Assembly: GCA_016700075.1 (NCBI GenBank)
Contig: CP065000.1
Location: forward strand, 2,232,001 to 2,296,000
Origin: Acidobacteriota bacterium
GTDB taxonomy: Bacteria > Acidobacteriota > Blastocatellia > Pyrinomonadales > Pyrinomonadaceae
Length of the DNA stretch: 64,000 bases
Direction: 5' to 3'
Position numbers and translations under genes: made by a program. Under the pieces are notes generated by a model, which was not told the DNA's origin, searched no databases, and saw only the letters and a list, made by a program, of their open reading frames with translations. Within the stretch, counting starts at the first letter, position 1. Each line of letters starts with the position of its first letter. Below are positions 51,388 through 59,786 of this stretch, one piece after another.

Positions 51388-52281
51388 TCAGTTGTTGCGA
51401 TTGGCAGGACGTGCGGGCGTCCGGTTCGGTGTCGGCTGGCTAGCGGGCCTGTTTGCCGGGGGCTGCGTCTTTGCGGAATTCGCCGCCGGCGGTTTCGGCG
51501 ATGTATTCGCTCCGCCGCCGTCCGTGCCGGCGGAGTTTGCAGCGGTATTCGAAGCGGTGTTCGATGGAGTATTGGTGTTGCCTTTCGGCGAGACGTATTC
51601 AACGCGGCGGCGGCCTGCCTCTGCCTCTTCGAGCAGTTCATCGGCGCGCACGTTCTCGGGATCGAGTTCCAGGGATTTTTTCAGCGGCGCGATAGCTTCG
51701 GCGTAGTTGGCGAGTTTGATACGAATGGCGCCGAGCTCCATCTGATATTCGGGATCGTCGGGTTTGATCGCGACCGCTTTTTTGAACGCATCCTCGGCTT
51801 CCTTGTCTTCCATCAGCTTGGCGTAAGCCCGGCCCATATTGTAGAAAGCGACGTCATCCTTCGGATTTTCCTTGATCCATTTTTTGTAAGCCTCGATGGC
51901 TTTTTCAAACGCACGTTCCGAGCTAGTCTTTCGCGGCTTTCCGCTGTCGTCGGTCGCGGGCTCCAGTTCGATGCCTGCCTGCGTCGCCTGAAGCTGCTGC
52001 AGGCCATACGCGATGCCGAGCTTGAAATAGGCCTCACCTAGGTCGGGGTTGATCTCTACTGCGCGTTCTAAATACAAGATCGCGGCCTCGACGTCGCTTT
52101 CTTCGAGCAGACGCGAGCCTTCGGTGAGGGCTTCGTTGGCGTCAGTGATCTTTGCTGCGGGGTTTTCTGCGGCCGGAGCAACGTCAGTATTGGAATTTGC
52201 GGCCGGCGAGGACCACCATGAACAGCCTGCCATTGAAACGGTCAGGCACACCACGAACAACGAAAAACGCACGAACGCCAT
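51388..52281 (-). CDS. TPR lipoprotein
   Basis: A 297-residue protein with a lipoprotein signal peptide (VCLTVSMAGC, Cys about residue 20), so it is anchored in the envelope. Several TPR units follow (AILYLERAVEINPDLGEAYFKLG, DVAFYNMGRAYAKLM). The C-terminus is a low-complexity Asn/Thr/Pro tail (TPSNTASNTAANSAG, NRPASQPTPNRTPARP). It is likely a scaffold in a periplasmic or outer-membrane complex. It is 17 nt downstream of the HIT gene. Confidence 0.87.
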   Translation of the reverse strand: MAFVRFSLFVVCLTVSMAGCSWWSSPAANSNTDVAPAAENPAAKITDANEALTEGSRLLEESDVEAAILYLERAVEINPDLGEAYFKLGIAYGLQQLQATQAGIELEPATDDSGKPRKTSSERAFEKAIEAYKKWIKENPKDDVAFYNMGRAYAKLMEDKEAEDAFKKAVAIKPDDPEYQMELGAIRIKLANYAEAIAPLKKSLELDPENVRADELLEEAEAGRRRVEYVSPKGNTNTPSNTASNTAANSAGTDGGGANTSPKPPAANSAKTQPPANRPASQPTPNRTPARPANRNN

Positions 52282-52297
52282 ACAGAAATATCCTACA

Positions 52298-52642
52298 TTA
52301 TCCGGGCGGGAAGACGAAGGTTCTGCCGGCCAGCAGGTGCACGTGCAGGTGAAAGACGGTCTGGCCGCCGTCGGCGTTGGTGTTGATAACGACGCGGTAG
52401 CCGTTCTCAGCGAAACCGTTCTTTCGTGCGATGTCGGCTGCTGTGGCGAGCAAATGGCCCATCAGTGCGGCATCGCCCGCGGCCGCCTTGTCGAGCGAAT
52501 CGATGTGGACACGCGGGATGATCAGGATGTGAACGGGAGCCTGCGGGCTGATGTCGTTAAAGGCGACACACGCGTCGTCCTCGTGAACGAGCGTAGCGGG
52601 AATCGAGCCGGAAGCTATCTTGCAGAAAAGACAATCACTCAT
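52298..52642 (-). CDS. HIT-family hydrolase
   Basis: A 114-residue protein of the histidine-triad superfamily. It has the zinc ligands CLFCK, the nucleotide-binding region NDISPQAPVHILIIP and the catalytic triad HLHVHLLAG. It is similar to Hint-like nucleoside phosphoramidate hydrolases. It overlaps nothing but lies 3 nt downstream of murA. Confidence 0.93.
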   Translation of the reverse strand: MSDCLFCKIASGSIPATLVHEDDACVAFNDISPQAPVHILIIPRVHIDSLDKAAAGDAALMGHLLATAADIARKNGFAENGYRVVINTNADGGQTVFHLHVHLLAGRTFVFPPG

Positions 52643-52645
52643 ATA

Positions 52646-53953
52646 TCACATTCCCGAACCGGCCTCATCGGCCGAATCAGCGATACCGCCGGGAATTCGT
52701 TCGATGTCGCCTCCCAGAGAGCGCAGCTTGCGGACTATGCGTTCGTAGCCGCGGTCGATGTGGTAAACGCGGTCGATCAGCGTCTCGCCTTCTGCACATA
52801 ACGCAGCCAGCACAAGTGATGCCGAAGCTCGCAGATCCGAAGCCAGTATCGGTGCTCCCATCAATTTACGCGGGCCTATCACTTCCGCGGTATTGCCCGC
52901 GACGTGTATCTCGGCGCCCATACGAACAAGCTCCGATGCGTGCATAAAGCGGTTCTCGAAAATCGTCTCGGTAATATGCGAAGTGCCTTCGGCCTGCGTC
53001 ATCAGCGCCATATATTGCGCCTGCATGTCGGTCGGGAAAAGCGGATGCGGTTCGGTCGTGACGTCGCTCGCACGCAGCCCCGCCGACGAACGGCGAACCA
53101 GCAGCGTGCTCTGATTCAGTTCCTCTATCTCGACGCCGGTTTCGCGGAGCTTATCTATGACGGCGGTCAGGTGCTCGGGCCGGCAGCTTTTTATCTCAAG
53201 CTCTCCGTCGGTGATGGCCGCAGCGACGATGAAGGTGCCCGTTTCGATGCGGTCGGGAATGATCGTGTGCTCTGCACCGCCGAGGCCTTCGACGCCGTCG
53301 ATCTCCATCACGGGCGTGCCGGCACCGCGGATGCGGGCTCCCATCTTGTTCAACAATTCGGCGAGGTCCTCGATCTCGGGCTCCATCGCGGCATTGCGGA
53401 TGACGGTGCGGCCTTCCGCCAGAACCGCCGCCATCATCACATTCTCAGTTCCCGTTACGGTGACCTTTTCAAACTCAAGTTCGGCACCTTTCAGGCGTCC
53501 TTGCGGAGCGCGTGCGACGACGTCGCCGCTTTCGAGCGATACGACAGCACCGAGCTGTTCAAAAGCCCGCAGATGCAGGTCGATCGGCCGCGTTCCGATG
53601 GCACAGCCGCCGGGCAGGCTCACCTTTGCCTGGCCGAAACGCGACAGCAGCGGCCCGAGAGCAAGCACGCTGGCACGCATCGTTTTTACGAGATGATACG
53701 GCGCTTCAAAGATATCGACGTTGCGTGCAGATACCTTGTGCGTGCGGAGTTCCGGCGTCAGCACGGTCGCACCTAGGTCTTCGAGCAGACGCCGCTGTGT
53801 GATCAGGTCCTTTACATACGGGACGTTGTGCAGCGTGACGGTCTCAGGCGTCAGCAGCGTCGCGGCAAGGCACGGCAGGGCGGAATTTTTCGCTCCGCCG
53901 ATCTCGATCTTTCCCTTAAGCGGCTTGCCGCCGCGCACCAAAAACTTGTCCAT
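52646..53953 (-). CDS. murA: UDP-N-acetylglucosamine 1-carboxyvinyltransferase
   Basis: A 435-residue cytosolic enzyme, the first committed step of peptidoglycan synthesis. It shows KGKIEIGGAKNSALP at the N-terminus, the mobile loop with PGGCAIGTRPIDLHL whose Cys is the fosfomycin target, RIETGTFIVAAAITDG, and LRASASLVLAALCAEG towards the C-terminus. Since the loop Cys is present, fosfomycin sensitivity at this residue is expected. It is upstream of the HIT gene and TPR lipoprotein. Confidence 0.97.
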   Translation of the reverse strand: MDKFLVRGGKPLKGKIEIGGAKNSALPCLAATLLTPETVTLHNVPYVKDLITQRRLLEDLGATVLTPELRTHKVSARNVDIFEAPYHLVKTMRASVLALGPLLSRFGQAKVSLPGGCAIGTRPIDLHLRAFEQLGAVVSLESGDVVARAPQGRLKGAELEFEKVTVTGTENVMMAAVLAEGRTVIRNAAMEPEIEDLAELLNKMGARIRGAGTPVMEIDGVEGLGGAEHTIIPDRIETGTFIVAAAITDGELEIKSCRPEHLTAVIDKLRETGVEIEELNQSTLLVRRSSAGLRASDVTTEPHPLFPTDMQAQYMALMTQAEGTSHITETIFENRFMHASELVRMGAEIHVAGNTAEVIGPRKLMGAPILASDLRASASLVLAALCAEGETLIDRVYHIDRGYERIVRKLRSLGGDIERIPGGIADSADEAGSGM

Positions 53954-54118
53954 CTATGCCTCTTTCGCGACTCGGCCCGCAAGTTCACAAAACTTTATGT
54001 TACCGAAAACGGAATGTTATCATACCGAGCAACGGCGAGGTAAGCAAAACGCGGAGCATTTGTTATCCGTGCGTCTGATCACGCTGACCGGATGTTTTGA
54101 TCGCTGCATAGTATTGGT

Positions 54119-54715
54119 TTGACGACTTCGAATACAAATGAATTTGAAAGCTCACGCTTTTCGCGTGCGGACGCCGACCTGGTCGCTCGCTGCCGCCGCG
54201 GCGATCAGTCGGCGTGGGACGAGATCGTGGACAAATACCAGCGACTGATATACGCCGTTCCGATGCGTGCAGGGCTTAGCGAAGAGCAGGCTGCGGACGT
54301 GTTTCAGGAGGTGTTTCTGACGCTGTTCAACAAGATCGACGAGATCGAACAGCCCGAGCTGCTGCGTTCGTGGATCGTCACCACCGCGAAATTCAAGACT
54401 TGGGGCATCATACGCGGCCAGAAAGGGAAATATCCGCCGGCCGACGAGGATGAGATGGAGAACGAGATGGCAAACCTCAAGGACTCGGCCCCGCTGCAGG
54501 ACGAGATGCTGATCGAACTCGAACAGCAGCATCTGATCCGCCGGGCGCTTGCCACCCTCGAAGAAAAGTGCCGAAAAATGCTTTCTTTGCTTTACCTCAG
54601 AGAACCTGCGGCCAGCTATGCCGAGGTGGGCAAGGCAATAGGCGTCGGCGAGACCAGCATCAGCCCGCTGCGTTCGAGGTGTCTGAAGAAATTGGAAAAG
54701 ATATTGCGAAGGTAA
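54119..54715 (+). CDS. ECF-type RNA polymerase sigma factor
   Basis: A 198-residue sigma-70-family protein. Region 2 has LVARCRRGDQSAWDEIVDKYQ and ADVFQEVFLTLFN, and region 4 has the ASYAEVGKAIGVGETSI helix-turn-helix. A 50-residue acidic linker (PADEDEMENEMANLKD) joins them. No ATG fits the N-terminus; I give TTG at 54119 as the start. No anti-sigma with a membrane helix follows. The next genes are a small unknown protein and a TPR-CHAT protease on the same strand. Confidence 0.88.
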   Translation: MTTSNTNEFESSRFSRADADLVARCRRGDQSAWDEIVDKYQRLIYAVPMRAGLSEEQAADVFQEVFLTLFNKIDEIEQPELLRSWIVTTAKFKTWGIIRGQKGKYPPADEDEMENEMANLKDSAPLQDEMLIELEQQHLIRRALATLEEKCRKMLSLLYLREPAASYAEVGKAIGVGETSISPLRSRCLKKLEKILRR

Positions 54716-54784
54716 GTGTCTTTTTGCCGCGTTCAGCGGCACTGTATTAGCGAGTAGGGCAAACGGCCCGAAGGATAGTTTGGA

Positions 54785-55276
54785 ATGAGCAGCCTGTTAG
54801 AACAAAGATTGGATAAGATCATCGGCTTGATGCGGAACGACCGCTCGACCGACGCGCCGGCTGACGCGATCATATACGCAAAAGGGCTGATGAGGTCGCG
54901 GATCACGGCTGCAGAGCCCGGCATAGTCGAACGCATCGTCGCCGTGCTCAAGATGCACCTGGAGCCGGGCAAGCCGGCATTCGGCGAGCGTTCTGCATCA
55001 GCCGCCTCGGCACGGCAGATGCTTTTTGATGCGGGTGCTTACGCGGTGGATATCCGCATAACGAAGGCCGGACGCAGTTACGAACTGCGGGGGCAGATCA
55101 TAGGCGGCGAAACGTCGTCCGCCGAAATAAGGCTCACCAGAGGAAATAAGACACTGCAGACACGAACTGACGAGTTCGGAGGCTTTAGATTTGAAAAGCT
55201 GCCGGCCGGCGAATGCGAGATCGCTATCGTCCTCAGCGGCAAGGAACTCGTCATCCCGCAAATAACGGTCGAGTAG
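54785..55276 (+). CDS. Hypothetical protein between the sigma factor and the CHAT protease
   Basis: A 163-residue protein. Residues 1-60 are helical and charged (SLLEQRLDKIIGLM, IVERIVAVLKMHLEPG). Residues about 80-163 form a carboxypeptidase-regulatory-like beta domain (RSYELRGQIIGGETSSAEIRL, DEFGGFRFEKLPAGECEIAIVL). There is no signal peptide or membrane helix. Position after the sigma factor and before a TPR-CHAT protease makes it a candidate regulator or protease substrate, by analogy only. Confidence 0.75.
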   Translation: MSSLLEQRLDKIIGLMRNDRSTDAPADAIIYAKGLMRSRITAAEPGIVERIVAVLKMHLEPGKPAFGERSASAASARQMLFDAGAYAVDIRITKAGRSYELRGQIIGGETSSAEIRLTRGNKTLQTRTDEFGGFRFEKLPAGECEIAIVLSGKELVIPQITVE

Positions 55277-55361
55277 ATCGGCCGCCCCGCATACGATCTT
55301 CGCAATTCCGGGCGGTGTCGGCTTAAAACATCGCCCCTTCATTAGCGTATTATCATTCCTG

Positions 55362-58145
55362 ATGCGCAGATCGCAGTTGGCTGAAAGTTTGGCGGCGTCT
55401 CCTACGGCGAAGGGCCGCACAATTCTGCTCAGGCAAAACAGCAGGCTCGCCGACGCACGCCTCGCGGACGAGATACGCAAGCTCTGCTACAAAGCTTGGG
55501 CGAGCGATACGAAAAAAGTAAGGCCGCTAGCACGTGCGGTCGCATCACTGGCCAAGTTCAATAACGATCCAGCGATCTCTGCGACTGCGAACTGGACCGC
55601 CGGCATCGCTGCCATCACTTCCGGCCAATTCGAAAAGGCGGACGACAACCTCAAACGAGCTTCAGAATTATTTTCCGGCGGATCCTCGGCCGCTGAGTCC
55701 GCGGCGGTGAATGTCGCACGCCTGATCTGTTTGGCGATGTTGGGCCGCTACGATGAGGCGATCGAGATCGGGCAGAGCACCAAGAAGATATTTGCGTCGT
55801 TGGGCGACCACCTGGCAAAAGGCAAGGTCGAGATGAACCTCAGCAACATCTTTGCTCGCCGGGGCTCGTTCGACGATGCACTTCGTTACGGAACGGCCGC
55901 GCGGCTGAGTTTCCTGACAGCGAACGACCGGCGATGGCTGGTCATGGCTGAGAACAGCCTCGCCAACACGCTTGCGGACATAGGTCGCTACGGCGAGGCC
56001 GAGCAGATGTATGAATCGGCTTTGGCAAATGCCGCCGCCGGCAAAATGGACGTTACCGCGGCGGAGATCGAGGCGAGCATCGGTCATCTCGCGGTCATAC
56101 GCAGCCGCTTTGCCCGCGCATTGCATTTTCTGGAGCGTTCCCGCGGCCGATATGACGAACTGAAAATGCCGCATCAGTCGGCCATCGCGGACCTTGAGAT
56201 AGCCGATATTTACGCTGAGCTGGGACTGAGCAGCCAAGCCGTCGAGCTTTACCGCCGATCCGCCGCCGCATTTCGCAGGTTCAGGCTGCGGGCCGAAGAG
56301 GCTCGTGCCAGGCTGGCCTTGGGGCGGGCGCTTTCGGTTTCGCAGGCACGCGGAGCTGAAACGGAGCTTGCAGCCGCTGCCGGGCTTTTTGCAAAAGAAA
56401 AGAATAGTGGCGGTGTTGCCGCCGCCCATGCCGCATCAGCCGAAGACGCCCTGCGCCGCGGACTGCCCGAGCACGCGCTCGAAATGTTAGCTAAATTTCG
56501 GCGAACGGATATCGCGGACCCCAGGACACATGCTGCCGCCGCCCTTACCGAGGGCCGTACGATGCTGAGGCTCGGCCGCCGCAGGCCCGCGGCCAAGGCC
56601 GTTGAAAAGGCGTTGTCCGCCGCACGCGAGCACTCACTGGATGACCTAGTTCGTGCAGCGTATGAAGCTCTCGGCGAAATTCACGAGTCAGTCGATATCG
56701 ATAAGGCCGTCTCATATCTCTACTCCGCCGTTGAGGCCGCCGAACGTGCGGGTAGCTCGGTCGCCGGGGCCGATCTGGGCCTTGCCGTCGCCGCAAAGAA
56801 CGCCGAGTGTTACGATTCGCTGACAAAGCTGCTGCTGAAGCAGGGCAAGTACGAAGATGCGTTCAGAATTGTCGAAAGAGGCCGCAGCAGGGACCTTTTG
56901 AACGCGATGAGCGCAGGCACCGCCGGCCGCCGCAGTTCGAAATTGAAAGACGCCGCGAACGAAATGCGGCGCGAACTCAACCTGATCTATTCACGGCTGG
57001 CATCCGAAACAGGCGACGAGGCAGAGCGTCTTTCCGCCGCCGCGAAGCGCAAGGAAAAGGCACTTGCGGATATGGAAAGGCGGTCGAGCAGCCTGAACAT
57101 TCAGGAAAAAGGTGTCCGAAGCATTAATGCCGGCCTCTCCGCAAACGACATCGTCAGCGCAATTGCCCGCGGTCGGACGCTGATCGAATATGTCGTTTTG
57201 GACGGCATGATCTCTGCGTTTTCGGTATCAAACGGCAAATTGCGGTATTTTGAGGGACTTGCGACGGCCGCTGAGGCAGCGGCATTGATGGACGAACTGC
57301 GGTTCGGTTTCGGAGCGATGCGTTACGGCGGCGAGTTCGCGGCGCGTTTCGCGGAGAGTATCAAGCAGCGGTCCGACGCCTGTCTTGCAAAACTGTACGG
57401 CCTGCTGATTCGGCCGTTGGAAGCCGTGCTGAGCAAAGAACTGCTGATCGTGCCGGCGGGCGTGCTGCATTACATTCCGTTCAACGCGTTGTTCGACGGT
57501 TCATCATATCTTGCAGAGAAATACACGGTGACCCTAGCGCCGAGTGCGTCGGTTTGGCATCGGCTTAAGAACCGCCGGCCCGCCGCGAACGGTGAGATGC
57601 TGATCATAGGTTACGCGGACGAAAAGATACCTCACGTGGATGCTGAGGTCGCCGCAATTGCGGCAACGGTCAAAGGTGCAGTGAGATTCAGCGGAAAGCG
57701 GGCGGCTTACGACGCATTCATGAACAACACTGCGGGCCGGGAATTTATACATCTGGCCTGTCACGCCGATTTTCGCAGCGACGACCCGTTCTATTCGGGC
57801 CTGCACCTGGCCGACGGCTGGGTGACGGTCCGAGACCTCGTATCCGAAAAGATCTCGGCACGGCTGGTTGTGCTGAGCGCGTGCGAAACGGGCATGAGTG
57901 ACGTTCGGGCCGGCGATGAGGTGGTCGGGCTGTCGCGAGGGTTTCTGGCGGCCGGTGCATGCGGGCTCGCGGTCAGTCTGTGGGCCGTGAACGACCGTTC
58001 GACCGCCGAACTGATGAAACATCTCTACGCCGAATTGCAACGCGGTGCCACAGCGGCCGCATCACTAAGGCAGGCGCAGATGAAAATGATAGGACGCGGG
58101 CATTCGCCATACCATTGGGGAGCTTTCGTCTATTTGGGAAAATAA
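55362..58145 (+). CDS. TPR-CHAT caspase-like protease
   Basis: A 927-residue protein. Residues about 60-500 are TPR-like helical repeats (ADNLKRASELF, ALRYGTAARLSFL, AEQMYESALANAAA), with a coiled segment near 520-590. The CHAT domain fills the C-terminus, with the probable catalytic His801 (IHLACHADF) and Cys841 (VLSACETGMSD) and the end motif HWGAFVYLG. CHAT proteins are peptidases of the caspase-hemoglobinase fold; Csx29 in type III-E CRISPR is one. There is no signal peptide, so it acts in the cytoplasm. It is followed by a secreted subtilase, preceded by a sigma factor and a small protein. Confidence 0.92.
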   Translation: MRRSQLAESLAASPTAKGRTILLRQNSRLADARLADEIRKLCYKAWASDTKKVRPLARAVASLAKFNNDPAISATANWTAGIAAITSGQFEKADDNLKRASELFSGGSSAAESAAVNVARLICLAMLGRYDEAIEIGQSTKKIFASLGDHLAKGKVEMNLSNIFARRGSFDDALRYGTAARLSFLTANDRRWLVMAENSLANTLADIGRYGEAEQMYESALANAAAGKMDVTAAEIEASIGHLAVIRSRFARALHFLERSRGRYDELKMPHQSAIADLEIADIYAELGLSSQAVELYRRSAAAFRRFRLRAEEARARLALGRALSVSQARGAETELAAAAGLFAKEKNSGGVAAAHAASAEDALRRGLPEHALEMLAKFRRTDIADPRTHAAAALTEGRTMLRLGRRRPAAKAVEKALSAAREHSLDDLVRAAYEALGEIHESVDIDKAVSYLYSAVEAAERAGSSVAGADLGLAVAAKNAECYDSLTKLLLKQGKYEDAFRIVERGRSRDLLNAMSAGTAGRRSSKLKDAANEMRRELNLIYSRLASETGDEAERLSAAAKRKEKALADMERRSSSLNIQEKGVRSINAGLSANDIVSAIARGRTLIEYVVLDGMISAFSVSNGKLRYFEGLATAAEAAALMDELRFGFGAMRYGGEFAARFAESIKQRSDACLAKLYGLLIRPLEAVLSKELLIVPAGVLHYIPFNALFDGSSYLAEKYTVTLAPSASVWHRLKNRRPAANGEMLIIGYADEKIPHVDAEVAAIAATVKGAVRFSGKRAAYDAFMNNTAGREFIHLACHADFRSDDPFYSGLHLADGWVTVRDLVSEKISARLVVLSACETGMSDVRAGDEVVGLSRGFLAAGACGLAVSLWAVNDRSTAELMKHLYAELQRGATAAASLRQAQMKMIGRGHSPYHWGAFVYLGK

Positions 58146-58238
58146 TTTTTGCCCACAGTGTCTTTTCTTTGCGGTAAGATGCACTGTATGGGAAACGCCC
58201 GTCCGCAGACGCGCCATTCAGGCGGCCCGGCGGGCGAG

Positions 58239-59642
58239 ATGAGGGGAACAGTGACGCCCAATAAATTACTAACAATTGCGATCGCACTTTTTGCTATAGC
58301 CTTGTCGCCTTTGCCGGCGGCCGCCGATAAGAATGCGGAAGGCGATTGTTCATGCGTTCCGGGTCAGGTCATCGTCCAGCTGGCAAATTCCGCTGACCTG
58401 AACGCCGTTGCGGCGCAGTACGGGCTGAGTTCGACGCCGATATCACAGGTCGCGGATCCATCGATCTATCTGATGAATATCACATCGGGCCAGACGCCCC
58501 AGCAGGTCGTCGCGGCGATGACAACGCCGGCCGATCCTCGCATCGTTTTTGCCGAGGTGAACCGAAAACTCTCAAATGCTGAACGCGAGGGCCTTTCGTG
58601 GACACAGGGCCGTTCGTGGGCCATTGGCCGTTCGTGGGCAATAGGCGGCAGCTCGAAAGGCTTTGGAAAGCAATATTTTCCGAGGCGAATTCGCCTCAAC
58701 GAGGCATTTGCGGCGGCAGGGACACGAGGGCTGCGTATAGACAACGAAGCTCCCGTGGTCGTCGCGGTGATGGATACCGGCATCGACCTTTCGCATCCGG
58801 CTTTCGCGGGCCGGCTTGTACCGCAGTCGCAGATGTGGGATTTCGTCGATAACGACAATGACCCGAGCGAGGTCGGACAGCTGCGGCAAGATCCGTCCTA
58901 CGGACACGGAACGCATGTGGCGGGCATAATCGCCCTGACGGTTCCCGATGCCAAGATAATGCCCATCCGCATTCTGGGGCCCGACGGTTCGGGCGAGCTG
59001 TGGCGTATCACCGCGGGCTTGATCTGGGCTGCCAATAACGGTGCGGACGTTGTGAATCTGAGCATTGGCTATCCGGAAAGGGTGCGGCTGCTGAAGGATC
59101 TGCTGGATTGCGTTGACGTCGGAACGACGCCGACCGGTACGACCTTTCCCGAGATCGGCACCAAAAGGCTTGCCGTCGCTGTGGCGTCGGGTAACGGCGG
59201 AAATTCCACAATGATCTATCCTGCCGCCGAACAGGCTGACGGCATGCTGTCTGTCGGGGCAAGCACCCGCTACGATTCACTGGCACCTTTCTCTTCTTAC
59301 GAGCGTTCCTGGGTCGATGTCACGGCTCCCGGCGAGGACATCGTCAGTGCACTGCCGGGCGGGCGATACGGTGTTTGGTCCGGAACGTCGATGGCCGCTC
59401 CGATAGTCGCCGGCATAACGGCACTGGTCAAGGCACGATATCCGACCACGTTCCCGACGCCGCATGACCTGCTGGACCGCGTGAAGGAAACCGCAGTTGA
59501 TAAACGATTCAATCTGCAGCCCTTCGGCGAGGTCCGGCTGAAACGCGTAGATGCGCTGTGTGCCGTTACCAATAACCAAAACTGCCCTATTCCTCAAAAT
59601 GCAGGCCTATTCTCCGGCATCGAGGCGTTTTCTGTGAGATAG
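58239..59642 (+). CDS. Secreted subtilisin-like serine protease (S8)
   Basis: About 467 residues from ATG 58239 (a GTG at 58251 with GAGGGG upstream is an alternative). The signal peptide covers LLTIAIALFAIALSPLPAAA. A short inhibitor-like propeptide with CVPGQVIVQL follows. The catalytic triad is intact: Asp179 (VMDTGIDLSHP), His226 (GHGTHVAGI) and Ser384 (SGTSMAAPIV). A short tandem repeat, RSWAIGRSWAIG, lies at the propeptide boundary. It would be exported and cleave proteins outside the cytoplasm. It begins 93 nt after the CHAT gene, on the same strand, and ends at a strong terminator. Confidence 0.93.
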   Translation: MRGTVTPNKLLTIAIALFAIALSPLPAAADKNAEGDCSCVPGQVIVQLANSADLNAVAAQYGLSSTPISQVADPSIYLMNITSGQTPQQVVAAMTTPADPRIVFAEVNRKLSNAEREGLSWTQGRSWAIGRSWAIGGSSKGFGKQYFPRRIRLNEAFAAAGTRGLRIDNEAPVVVAVMDTGIDLSHPAFAGRLVPQSQMWDFVDNDNDPSEVGQLRQDPSYGHGTHVAGIIALTVPDAKIMPIRILGPDGSGELWRITAGLIWAANNGADVVNLSIGYPERVRLLKDLLDCVDVGTTPTGTTFPEIGTKRLAVAVASGNGGNSTMIYPAAEQADGMLSVGASTRYDSLAPFSSYERSWVDVTAPGEDIVSALPGGRYGVWSGTSMAAPIVAGITALVKARYPTTFPTPHDLLDRVKETAVDKRFNLQPFGEVRLKRVDALCAVTNNQNCPIPQNAGLFSGIEAFSVR

Positions 59643-59679
59643 TCGTCGATCTTATCAGTTCACCCCGATCCGAAAGGAG

Positions 59680-59712
59680 GACGCAGAATTGATCTGCGTC
59701 TTCTTTTTTTTT
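59680..59712 (+). terminator. Rho-independent terminator after the subtilase
   Basis: GACGCAGA-ATTGA-TCTGCGTC is a perfect 8-bp stem with a 5-nt loop, followed by TTCTTTTTTTTT. It clearly ends the sigma/CHAT/subtilase unit. Confidence 0.85.
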
Positions 59713-59786
59713 CGCACCGTGTCTTTTTTGTCTGTCCCGCTGCACTGTAGCTATGACGACATTCGGCAAACCGAATTAAGAATCAA

